Position numbers and translations under genes: made by a program. From Amphimedon queenslandica (taxonomy: Eukaryota; Porifera; Demospongiae; Haplosclerida; Niphatidae), in assembly GCF_000090795.2 (NCBI RefSeq), contig NW_003546388.1:51205-75590 (forward strand): 24,386 bases of DNA, written 5' to 3'. Shown piece by piece: positions 9,551 to 18,787 of the stretch. Position 1 is the stretch's first letter, and each line of letters begins with the position of its first letter. Under the pieces are notes generated by a model that was not told the origin of the DNA, made no database searches, and saw nothing but the letters and a program-made list of their open reading frames with translations.

Positions 9551-9799
9551 TTGATAAAAAGACTAATTTCTGTTTTGCACTATTGTGCATGTGCACAAGC
9601 TCTTTTATGGAAAAAAATGGAGTCATGCCCCTGAACACGCCCACTGCTGAATGTATGGCTCAGCCAGAGAGATTTGGTTTCTTGATGAATAGCCACTGCC
9701 TAATAATAACACTTGCACACATTAATGCTCATGTACAATAATTATTATTTTTAAATAAAATTCTACAAGATTCCTACTGTCTTTAAACTTCCTACATTG

Positions 9800-10048
9800 T
9801 CTAGTGTCTTGACAGTGTTGCTAGAACTAACATGGTTTATAGAGCTAACTCAAGGTGGCTCTAGGTAACTCAAGAGTTTCTTGAGCAAACACCAAGTCTC
9901 TTAAGGTAACCAAAAGTTGCTTAAGCTAAACAGGGTCCTTCGAGTCAACTCTGACGTTTTTAAACAAACACAAAAGCACTCGAGCTAACAAAGTTCTTGG
10001 AGCTAGCCGTGTGTCGCTTGAGCAAACAATGTATCTCTTGACTACTCA
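9800..10048. repeat. Degenerate ~20-bp minisatellite, about 12 copies
   Basis: Successive units of 18-21 bases follow a loose consensus, AAGTNTCTTGAGCTAACACA. Examples are GTTTCTTGAGCAAACACC, AGTCTCTTAAGGTAACCAA, AGTTGCTTAAGCTAAACAG, AGTTCTTGGAGCTAGCC and TGTCGCTTGAGCAAACAA. Individual copies are strongly diverged, so the array is old. No long ORF spans it. It lies inside the possible 7784-10396 element. Confidence 0.7.
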
Positions 10049-10467
10049 GGCTATACTAAAGTACTTACAGACTTTACATTACAACTTTTGAGCTTGAGTA
10101 AGTGCAGTTATATGAACAAGAAGCCTTCAGCAAGCAGAAGGCCATTTTCCTTTCCTGTGACACGAAAGAATACAGATACTTCTAAGAACATCATTAACGT
10201 GGTTTTTCTCCACAAAATGAGTTGGGCTGCTCCTACTACCTCTATCTCTTTGATGTGCTGTAACTAAGCAATTAAATGGCAGATTGGGCTCAAACCTTCA
10301 AAAATAGGACGAGCTAAGCTTGCTTTACAACCAGGTATTTTTATTTAAAAATTGATTTTTTGCACCATTAGAGCCCCTCTGTCAATAATGGTCACAGATA
10401 CCTGTGAATACTAATATCTGCTTATGGCCAAGAATTTAACAGCGCATTACATTTTGCATTAATGAAT
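10049..10467. other. Stretch without a recognisable gene
   Basis: Only the inverted MITE-family end at 10361-10396 and a small palindrome (TTGCATT-AATG-AATGCAA, ~10454) stand out. No protein-like ORF is visible. Confidence 0.5.
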
Positions 10468-10626
10468 GCAATAAATTTATTTCACTGTCTATAGGGTCTT
10501 TTCAAAATTTTGTTCCCACGAAGCTGTGCAGTGTCTATTGTTGTACTTCAATACAAGCAATAAATTAAATTCACCGTCTAAAGGGTCAGCTTAATTTTTT
10601 TGTTCCCACTGACCTATGCAGTGTCT
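10468..10626. repeat. Direct duplication of a ~70-bp unit
   Basis: Copy one (10468-10536) and copy two (10557-10626) both run from GCAATAAAT through ACCGTCTAAAGGGTC-like and TTTGTTCCCAC words to GCAGTGTCT. They are clearly homologous but diverged, with ~20 bases between them. The stretch after them (10627-10944) contains no recognisable gene; the 61-codon forward ORF at 10616-10801 looks like chance. Confidence 0.7.
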
Positions 10627-10944
10627 TTGTGGCACTGATAACTTTGATGTGTATCTTGTTCTAAGTATTTTCAGAGTATATTACCATAAAGAAAGCAAAC
10701 ATATTCCTTTTGCCTTTTATGAGTCCCATTTATTATTGTTTTGTGATAATTCTGCTACTGACAAGACAAATACACTTGTGTCTCTACTGACGATGCCCTG
10801 AGTATAGGAGACTACGCCCATAATTTTTTTGATCTGTTACTTTTATAATTACTGTAATTGTAATATATATGTGTCAAAGTAGAAAAGAGTTGATAACATT
10901 GCGAGAGTATCTAACAGTACTATGCTAGCCGTTGAAACAACCCA

Positions 10945-10953
10945 TACTATTTT
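10945..10953. repeat. Left target-site duplication of the transposon
   Basis: TACTATTTT here and AACTATTTT at 16170-16178 match at 8 of 9 bases. They sit immediately outside the two inverted repeat ends, in direct orientation. The last eight bases, ACTATTTT, are identical. Confidence 0.7.
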
Positions 10954-11048
10954 CAGTGTCGTGCAGCTAGACCATTCCCCAGATTACAGTCATTGGGGTT
11001 GACGGCGGGTGAAGGGTGTGGTCCACACCCTTACTGAACTTTGTTCTG
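10954..11048 (+). repeat. Left terminal inverted repeat
   Basis: The 95 bases match the reverse complement of 16076-16169 at roughly four in five positions by my alignment. Identical blocks include ACAGTCATTGG, GGTCCACACCC and TACTGAACT. It begins CAGTGTCGTG. The conserved inner block may be the transposase binding site. Confidence 0.85.
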
Positions 11049-11147
11049 CGTGCAGAGAATCCTTCGTACCAATCAAATTGCAGTGTTACAAAACATCATG
11101 TCATCGTCACATTTACGTCATAGGTACCACGCCTTGTTATATCAAAA

Positions 11148-14100
11148 ATGGCTTTTCTCCTCCAAGTTCTTAATTTTGTATTTCCTGTGGAATAGAAGCT
11201 GTGACTGGAAATAGACGTCTTATAAAGTCAGATAACATTGGAGATGCACTTGCAACTTTTCTTTTAAAGCGATAAGCATCAAATGATTGTCCTCCAGACG
11301 CTTTACTTACCAGTAAAGTCTATTCCTTCATGAAGAAGGCCTTCTTATGTAGGAAGTGCTACAGTGCATACCAGACTTGTCAATAAAGGAGAAGCTCTGT
11401 ATGAGTTGACAGAGCAGTCTTGCCATTTTGTTAAAAGCCAGCTGGATGCCATGAAGGGGCAATCAAGGGAAGATGTCTTAGTATCTCCTTTGTCTTCCCG
11501 TACCAGTGCAGCAATGAGTTCAGGAACACCAAGGAAGAAGCTATATTGCCAGTGAAACAGTTATACTGTATCCCCAAGTGTATCTATCAGTGCATGCATA
11601 TTATGTTAATAAGTTTATAATAGCCTTTCATTGTACCTAGGTAATAATACCATATCAATGTGGAAGCAAAACATATAAAGTTCCTGCAGATAAAATTACA
11701 CAATTGATTGTAACATCAATGTGCCCTGAAAAAAGTCATGCAGCTAATGTCCTGGGAGTTCCTAAGGCAAGGTCATATGCGACAAAAGGAATGGGAAAGA
11801 TACTTCTGTATCAGCTTAAATTGTTATGCTCTTTTAAAAGTAATTCAGTGCTATGACAGACAGATTTCAGCAGTATTTCATCTTTTCCATGTGTAGCAGT
11901 TTTTGAAGAGATCCAGACACATTGCCCAACCCTTTATAGTCTTCTTCTGTCTTGTACTTCTACAAAACATCATCGACAAAACCAACAATATTTCATTACT
12001 GCTGTTACATGCATGCTTTGCAAGTTTCGTTGTAAATCTATATTACTCTTTCAGAAAATATCTATGATTTTATATGCTGGACACTGTGGTACCAAGGTAA
12101 TTTTAGTCTTTTGTTATTATTTTAAGAGACATTTAGGTTTATGACCAATTAAGTAAATTGATGTTTTGTGTTGGTAAGTCTGCTGCTCACAACTTTGTGA
12201 CATTGCTTGGCAGCAACGACAATATTGAAGTGTTGTCTGGGATGGAAGGATTAGTTCCTAAAATGGTACTGTCTAATATTACATGCTGGTACATAATGGT
12301 TTCATATGCAGGACTCAAATGAAAGTGACTACCTACTCAACACACAATTACCAGTTGTTTGTGAATATGATTGTGATGAATCTGATGAAAGTGAACGTGA
12401 AGTTGAAGACCCTGACCAAAAGCAAATGTGATTCTGATAAAGAAATGAACCATCTTATTCATAGCGAATCCAACAGTATAGTATCAAATGAGTCAATTGC
12501 TCCACCGTATTTTTCTGATATTACATGTATAGCATATGTACTGACATTATTAGATGCAAAAAATGAATTTACTATATACATGTACATCTAGGTGATTCCT
12601 TAGATGATGATAACAGCCAAATTGAAAATGTCATAGTGGAAAATGAAAAAAATGGTTAGTTGATGATCACAACTGGATTCTTTACTCATTGAATACGTGT
12701 GTCCATTGAGATAGTAATGATTGTAACGTTTGGAGTGGTTTCAAATTAGTGGGAGATAATCTTGATAAAAACATCAGAAGAAGATATGTGAGCCTGGATC
12801 AGGAGACTATAGCATTTCACAGCTTCCATTACTATGCTGTTAGAGATAAGGTAGACCTGTTAGGACTAAGTGATGATCATAAGCCTCCTTTCTATCTACC
12901 AGTGTCAGAACTACCAATTCATATTTTACTGCCATCTGATGCCAATTATTTAACGATGATGAATAATTTTGCCGTACATGTGAGTTGTGTTTTTTGAAGA
13001 ATTGCCATACTTCTCAAAAACATTTGATAATGCTATTAACTGGCATATAAGTCATCAATATGTAACAGAAATGTCACAGAAGTCTAAAGTAGTAAGTTTA
13101 TAATCATTAACACACTGAATTGATTTGTAATTTTAGATCCCGCTTGGTGTTATTGACAGAAATGAAAATTGTACTGAGGAAATGTTTGATACATTACTGG
13201 AAATGCATCAGTATGTTCCAATAAGAAAGAGGACTCTAGTTGAATGTGTCATGCAGAGGGAGGTTTCTACTGATGTCTGTCATACATTGCTATTTGGCGG
13301 TGACCACTTGACAAACAGCGAATTGAAACTGCCAAAGATATGAGGCATAAGACCATCAGTCCTGAAACATAACTGAATTGATTGATGCCAGTTTGCAAGA
13401 ACTGGCATGCCAGGGGAATTTTTCTTGAGGTAAGAAGCTTTTTAAGTTGGTTTTACAGATTACGCTTACATACATACGTGTACATGTTTATGCTACATTT
13501 TATACCTTGCACATTTTTATGTACTGCAGGTCTGTAAATCTGTGCATGGAATTTACAAAATCAATTTATTGCACAATGTTGGTTGTTTGGAAGTATTTCT
13601 ATGAAAGTACCAGTTTTATGGAAACTGGCACTATAGGTCAGTTGAGAAACTAAATTGATCAAAGAAATGTGTCTGCAGTTGCTGACAATGACTTCGCAGC
13701 ATGTGACGATTTCTTCAAATTAGTCCCGAGCAGTCATATCCTTGCTGCTGAAATAAAGTTTTTTCCATGAAAGACATCCACGATTCTTCTTCGCATTACT
13801 TACTTAGTAATGGATTATGGTTGGAGTCTGAAGAAGTTAGAAAAGATGTACTGATTGGTGTTTGCAAGGAGATTGTTATGATGTTTGTTGAACTCGGGGC
13901 TTTTTCTGTTGGTAATGACACCAATGATGATGACAGCAATAACAATGACAAAGAGGGAAATGGTAAGGAAGATAGTCTGTGTGTTAATCGGAAGAGTGAC
14001 AAGGTTCAGCTCTATGCATCAAAGGGTCTGACAATGGGCTTTATTTCTTGTGACAATTGTGATGCCATCAAGGAAGGGGATGGCCTATGTATACTTCGCA

Positions 14101-14626
14101 CCTTGAGATATCCATGATTATCTTTAAAAGGCCCAACATAAGAATTATGCTATTGAATCATTGAACATACTGGGACGGTATCATTTTTTTCTGCCTCCAA
14201 GACTTGCTGAGTGCTTATCTGGTCAAGATGTGTGAATATTAGTGGTCAGCCAGGAAAGAATATATCATGTGATTTAATGATGGAGCACCTAAACAGGTTG
14301 TGTAAGATGTCGGAAGAGTCTTACAAAACAGTCAATAGTATTTGTCTAGCTGCTAAATGCCTGGGAGTTATTCAAGAGCTTTAAGAAAATTTTGATGAGA
14401 CTCTTAGTGTGTCCAATAACTCTAATAAACACCCATTTTTGAGTGCAAAAAGGAATTGTCTATGGTGCTTGAGGAATTATTAACAAAGGATGTCTTTGGA
14501 TATGAAGACAACAGGCAGCACAACTCGTTTAAAGATATTAGAAAAGATGATAGATTAAATTGTAATAAGATTAATAAATGGATGAAACAACATCTGGAAC
14601 ATCTGAAACAAGTTATGTATTTGTAA
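11148..14626 (+). pseudogene. DUF6589-family gene (putative transposase), multi-exon, broken
   Basis: In successive forward pieces I read the DUF6589 domain as I know it from animals and Agaricomycete fungi. They run: cysteine region C-G-I-E-A-V-T-G-N-R-R-L-I-K (11186) and L-C-R-K-C-Y-S-A-Y (11345); T-H-C-P-T-L-Y-S-L-L-L (11910); L-F-Q-K-I-S-M-I-L-Y-A-G-H (~12050); V-G-D-N-L-D-K-N-I-R-R-R-Y (12749); F-G-G-D-H-L-T (~13293); P-V-C-K-N-W-H-A-R (~13388); T-G-T-I-G-Q-L-R-N (~13623); A-C-D-D-F-F-K-L-V (~13698); I-K-E-G-D-G-L-C-I-L-R (~14070); H-F-F-L-P-P-R-L-A-E-C-L (~14180); M-M-E-H-L-N-R-L-C-K (~14280). The end is TAA at 14624-14626, with AATAAA words just after. Frame changes and stops, for example after Q-L-R-N, mark it as a pseudogene. 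The start at 11148 (AAAATGGC) is tentative. A transposase role is inferred from the TIR context. It converges on the helicase gene. Confidence 0.8.
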
Positions 14627-14652
14627 TAAAAATTAATAATTACATCATCTAC

Positions 14653-16046
14653 TTAAAAATAAAGTGAAATAAATGTGTATTTTGTCGATATTGTGTCAGT
14701 ACAGTTTCCACTTGTACATGATTTGCAGCATATATTACAGTATAAGCATCCCTGATTCTCCTCACAGTGAGAGTATTTGTCAGATTTTTGATATAGGGTG
14801 TCTCTCCTACAGTTTTTCTTACTAACATTCTGTCATTAATGTAGAGCATTCTCTGCTTAGATTCTTACTGTGTAGAAGAATGGCATATGAGCATTCTCCA
14901 TCTCTCCCAGATCTGCCTACATCCTGGAAATAACTTTCAATATCATTTGGTGGTCCAACATAAATGACCAGATGCACATCTGGGCAATTGACTGCCATGC
15001 CAAATGCAACAGTTGCTATTACTATTCTGTGATGATGACTTGGTAAAATTATTTACTATGCAGTCCTTTACTTCAGTCTGTGTGCCTTTAAAAAACATGT
15101 CTACCAATTGACATTCAGGTACACGAACTGGGGGCTCAGTGCAATCATTGCCCATGTTGCTGTAAAAGAAACGATACAGCTCTGCACAATCTGTTTTATT
15201 CTTACAATATATCAATACCCTACTCATTGATGTACAATTCATGTAGTAGATGAAGAAAGATGTTATTTGTTGGCAAATTCCCTTTTAAAGCTCTGACTGT
15301 ATACGAGATGTTTACGTTGTCAGGAGACAAAATCACTTCAAAGGGTTCTTGCATACCATGTTGTTGTTCCACCTCAATTCTTAATGCTGTTGTGGCAGTT
15401 GCAGTTAAGTGCCATGACATTTATATGAGATGTTATACTTCTTATATCATTAATATTAAAAAAGCATCAATCAAACTTTTCCTTCTACAGAAAAATTTAA
15501 GTAATTACAATCTTAATAATGCAGCTGCAATTAATTTCACTCACCATTTGACAACACAATGAGCTTCATCAATTATTAAACCAACTAGTCGCTCATTATA
15601 CACCTCCTTTGATAATGTTTCTCTCCCTTTTCTTATCAGCATTTCTGGGTTCATAAACAAAACATTGTTTCCACCACTGTCTACCTTTCTCTCACATCAT
15701 GTGCAGAATCACTATCATGGTGGCCCGCATTGATGCCAAGCTCTGTTAGTGCTTTTACTTGGTCTTTGAATAGTGCAGTTAGCGGACTGATGACTGATAC
15801 AATGAAATAGTTGCTAGTGTTCTTTTTCAGGTCATTAAATGCTCTAGGTAGGCAGGCATAACTGACTGTTTTTCCAAAACATGTTGATAGTATTACAAAG
15901 ACATCTTTTCCTTCCATAAACTTTTTGATGCTCTTTCTTTGTTCATCCTTCAATGGAGTATACAATAGTTCTTCAGCAGCCAAAGAAATGGTAGCATCTA
16001 CATCAAATTCCATGGCAGTCATGCTTTGACACATGTTGGTCATCAT
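14653..16046 (-). pseudogene. RecQ-type superfamily 2 DNA helicase, broken
   Basis: The reverse strand encodes a near-complete RecQ core, an ATP-dependent 3'-5' DNA unwinding enzyme. Motifs in order: P-L-K-D-E-Q-R-K-S-I (motif 0-like), S-T-C-F-G-K-T-V-S-Y (Walker A; the usual STGFGKS has Cys for Gly), S-P-L-T-A-L-F-K-D-Q-V (Ia), I-I-D-E-A-H-C-V-V-K-W (II, ~15560), H-L-T-A-T-A-T-T-A-L-R (III, ~15400), V-L-I-Y-C-K-N-K-T-D-C-A-E-L (IV), [11 protein letters not shown] (V, ~15020), [10 protein letters not shown] (VI, ~14915) and C-L-Y-C-N-I-C-C-K-S-C (zinc region, ~14735). The stop is TAA at 14655-14653. Motifs V-VI lie in a different frame from IV, and the zinc region needs a further shift, so frameshifts are present. 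An intron with donor GTGAGT follows the DEAH exon. It probably assists transposition of the host element. Confidence 0.85.
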
Positions 16047-16075
16047 GATGACTCAGTAAGTATAATGGCCAAAAA

Positions 16076-16169
16076 CGGAACATAGTTCAGTACGGGTGTG
16101 GACCAGACACTTCCCTGCTGTCCACTCCAATGACTGTAGGCTGGGAAATGGTCTGGCAGCGCAAGACTA
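16076..16169 (-). repeat. Right terminal inverted repeat
   Basis: It is the partner of 10954-11048 in inverted orientation and ends ...GCAAGACTA at the boundary. The helicase start codon lies only ~30 bases inside the inner edge, so the repeat probably overlaps that gene's promoter. Confidence 0.85.
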
Positions 16170-16178
16170 AACTATTTT
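16170..16178. repeat. Right target-site duplication of the transposon
   Basis: AACTATTTT, matching TACTATTTT at 10945-10953 except for the first base. Confidence 0.7.
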
Positions 16179-16422
16179 AAAGTCGCAAACAGTGTTACTC
16201 TCTTTGCACTCCCATCATCAAGTTTTGTGTGATAAACTAATTATGATGGATGTGGCATCTACGTGGGCGGTTTTGGTGTGGTCACAATTGCACAAGCTTG
16301 TTCACGTGATAGAGGACAATGGCATAATATTTCATTCTGCTGACGCCGTGAAAATTATTTGTTTTACAAAAATTGTTTGATTTTGTTTTTTGTATATATC
16401 TTTCACAGAATACTTGTAAACT
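16179..16422. other. Right flank of the transposon, unassigned ORF
   Basis: A forward ATG ORF ending at 16380 reads M-M-D-V-A-S-T-W-A-V-L-V-W-S. It has no recognised family and no splice support. A CACGTG E-box lies at ~16302. I would not call a gene. Confidence 0.3.
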
Positions 16423-17035
16423 TTACAGTCTTCCCACAGACGTATTAAGACCTATTTTACATATCCTGCTTCTTTCTATGTTAATGGAGCAGATATAGCC
16501 AAAGAAAAAGTCATGTAAAGTTGGTAGTGGCCTAAAATTTTTGTTTGCAAGAACTGTTCTTATTTTGCCACACACATATGGAACCAACTCTTCTCTTTGA
16601 TATTGCCTAGGATGTGCTATATCAGTGCTTTTGTTCAGGAGATACAGAACTGTTTGAACAGTCACCATTTTCACTTTTTAGCCATCGAGCAACTTTGATT
16701 TTGGTACAACTCATTCACAGGGGTTCTGAGCCTTTTTCATAGGGTCTAGTACTGCACTTACATTTGCTTAATACATTATGAGACTCCACAATTGCTGGAT
16801 CTTTTCTCACTTAGGTAAATTTCCCCTTAAAGTTGCAGTTTTCTAGAAAATGCCTAATTATGAGCTTATCAGCTACACAAGGTTCAAATTTTGAATGGTT
16901 ATAATTATATTTAACATTCATTAGCAATGAATATGATTTTATTTGTGACGTAACAGGAAATGAAGCCATTAAAGATCCATTCACAATAGTGTAGCGCCTT
17001 TGTGTAGACTGAACATAGCCTTCCCACAATACCAA
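16423..17035 (-). other. Reverse ORFs of an unrecognised decayed gene
   Basis: Two reverse open stretches look protein-like. 17035-16811 encodes G-Y-V-Q-S-T-Q-R-R-Y-T-I-V-N-G-S-L and ends C-N-F-K-G-K-F-T. 16674-16423 contains H-P-R-Q-Y-Q-R-E-E-L-V-P-Y-V. A third frame just upstream (~17150-17040) reads M-E-R-H-K-V-A-S-S-V-M-L-L-V-H. They may be exons or frameshifted parts of one relic. I cannot name the family. Confidence 0.25.
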
Positions 17036-17790
17036 CTTTCATGTACCAGTAGCATCACTGATGACGCCACCTTGTGTCTTTCCATTGCTGCCCACAATAT
17101 TCATTGGTGAATTAAACAAATTGTTTTGGCAGAAACAGACACGAAAGATGAGATGGAAATTTCATTCATATCAGAGAGAGGAGTAGTTTTTGCATCAAGC
17201 TCCACTTGAGACTGGTTAATTTAAATTTTTTTTAGGAACTAAAGTAATTCTGACTTATCCAAATTGGTGACTTTTATGTCATCTGTATTGAATGATGATC
17301 TGGTGATGACAGTTGTGAACTTCCACTGAAAACCATTTTTTTGGCTTCCCTAATATAGGCTTAAATACTGATGCCTTGAATGAAACAAATGTCTTACAAC
17401 CAGATTCGTCACTGAAGGTACTCCTTTTTTAGACTTTGATACTTCCTTAGAAGTTGGTAATAGTTCAGTGATTAGTCCAAGTATGGTTGTAGAAGTCAAA
17501 CGTTCCTTGATATTTTAAACATTTATTGTCTCTTTAGAAGCCACGTTCTCAGGAATTGTAGTGTTTGAGGTACCCAGCTTTGGCTGTGTGAGATACAAGG
17601 AGGATTGGCAATGATTTTCTTCTTGTGGTTGAGCCTCTGTTACTCTTGTCTCTTCAAGTTTTTTGTTGTTCTTCAGATCTGCGCATGGTCAGTAAAATAG
17701 ACTTAATTTGTTGCATTTTTGAGTGAATTTTGTAGTAATGTGAGCTTGTTATACTTTCTATGGTCCTTGTCTACACCTCGAAGACAAATT
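17036..17790. other. Stretch without a recognisable gene
   Basis: Short serine/lysine-rich reverse frames interrupted by many stops are all I see. They could be the eroded upstream part of the reverse relic at 16423-17035. Confidence 0.4.
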
Positions 17791-18240
17791 TGAGCAGCCT
17801 AGGAGGGAAGAAGGAAAAAGCAGTAAGGAGAAAAATAAGTGACAAACTAAGAAACTACTTAAGGAAGATCTGTCAGAACCCAACAAGTCTCATGCTCCGA
17901 AATTATTAAGTAAAACTAGATGTAAAGCTGGGCCAGATGTTGTCTATTTGTCAAGAGAGATGATTTTTAAAAAGTTGGAAAAGGAAAAATTGAAAGATAA
18001 ATGTAGTATTAAAAAGATAAATGACAAGATAGATAAATGACAAGATAGATAAATGGTAATGAAAACATAAAAACAGGGAGAGATACTGTTCATGCTTGGA
18101 AAAAGGAAGTTAAAATTTAAGAAGAAAAAAAGAGCAATGAGGACTGTAAAAGGAAAAGACAGACGAAAGAGGAAGATTAAGCTATGAAATTGGCAGAAGC
18201 TATTAAGCAAAGACTGACCATAGAATGTGAGAGAAAGTGG
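17791..18240. repeat. Purine-rich tract with a 16-bp tandem repeat
   Basis: The forward strand is strongly A/G-biased for ~450 bases. Within it, GATAAATGACAAGATA is repeated 2.5 times at 18016-18055. Forward frames read lysine/glutamate-rich pieces such as K-K-L-E-K-E-K-L-K-D-K, a composition effect or an eroded K/E-rich coding region. The long reverse ORF here (17944-18210) is its F/L/S-rich complement. Confidence 0.6.
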
Positions 18241-18364
18241 TTAAGTGCTGGTAACAAATCTGACTGATGGAGCACCTTTTGAAGGTTTACAATATTTAAT
18301 CCATTGTTTGAATTGTGACACCTAAGTAATTTGTAAGTAATTGTACTACACAACCAAGAACTGG

Positions 18365-18605
18365 CAGCCATGAGTCATGAAGATAGGCATCATGTATTAA
18401 TCAATGTATTTGTATAAACTGTTTCATTGCTGTCATGATCACCAATGATTCTACTAGCACTGTCGGACTGAATCATAACTGTCATCATTAATGATTCATA
18501 GCATTAATGACTCATGTAGATAGAGTATCATGTGTGATCCATGTTGAATTCATGACCGTTCCAACACTGTTGTGATCACCTGTACTGTCATACTGACTCA
18601 TGCAT
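18365..18605. promoter_or_regulatory. Cluster of TGA(C/G)TCAT and ATGATTCA words
   Basis: ATGAGTCATGA (~18370), AATGACTCATG (~18508) and CTGACTCATGC (~18594) match the AP-1 core TGASTCA. They are interspersed with ATGATTCAT and TGAATCAT. The spacing is irregular. It may be an eroded short repeat rather than a regulatory array. Confidence 0.3.
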
Positions 18606-18787
18606 GATTCAAAACAGCCCTCAGAATTAAAGTGTCAAGATCAATATGTAAACTCTGACGGTCATATTGATACAAAAATTAGCACAATTTTTTCAATAAT
18701 TTAAAATAATGTTTAAATGATTAATCACAAGGTAAATGATAATGGTTTATTTAAATGTAAATGTGGCATTGTCTATACTCCTTGCCT
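18606..18787. other. AT-rich 3' flank of the small reverse gene
   Basis: No gene is visible. It lies directly downstream of the stop at 18788 and probably holds that gene's 3' end. Confidence 0.4.

Larger units (their letters stand above)
7784..10396. mobile_element. Possible 2.6-kb element bounded by diverged inverted ends
   Basis: The sequence at 7784-7819 and the reverse complement of 10361-10396 match at 29 of 36 positions by eye. Both are related to the MITE ends at 7013 and 7253 (shared TGTGAC...ATTGAC). This could be a larger relative of the MITE, filled or extended by later insertions. Alternatively, two solo ends lie in inverted orientation by chance. No transposase-like ORF is recognisable inside; the interior holds repeats and weak ORFs only. 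Confidence 0.35.
10954..16169. mobile_element. Academ-like (AcademH-type) DNA transposon, decayed
   Basis: This 5.2-kb unit has inverted repeats at 10954-11048 and 16076-16169, a direct 9-bp flanking duplication with one mismatch, and two convergent genes filling nearly all the interior: a DUF6589 protein (forward) and a RecQ-type helicase (reverse). The ends read CAGTGTCGTG and TAGTCTTGCG and align without gaps over the first 20 bases. From memory, a helicase gene plus a putative transposase, and duplications longer than the usual 3-4 bp, are reported for the AcademH branch, so that is my assignment. The boundaries and gene content are read directly; the superfamily name is inferred. Frameshifts and stops in both genes mean this copy is no longer autonomous. 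Confidence 0.8.

Noticed and set aside
9800..10048. CRISPR-like array
   Set aside because: Units are contiguous ~20-base degenerate repeats without spacers, in a eukaryotic context.
13796..14002. Reverse 68-codon serine/leucine-rich ORF
   Set aside because: It is the shadow of the DUF6589 exon, which contains an Asp/Asn-rich run.
15260..15562. Forward 100-codon ORF
   Set aside because: It is antisense to the RecQ exon carrying motif III and to the adjacent intron; no protein-like conservation is seen.
10954..16169. hAT-type element because of an 8-bp identical flank
   Set aside because: The ends do not look like hAT termini, the 9-bp reading gives an ungapped TIR alignment, and the genes are DUF6589 and RecQ rather than a hAT transposase.
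17944..18210. Reverse 88-codon F/L/S-rich ORF resembling a membrane protein
   Set aside because: It is the complement of a purine-rich, K/E-rich tract; the hydrophobic look is a base-composition effect.
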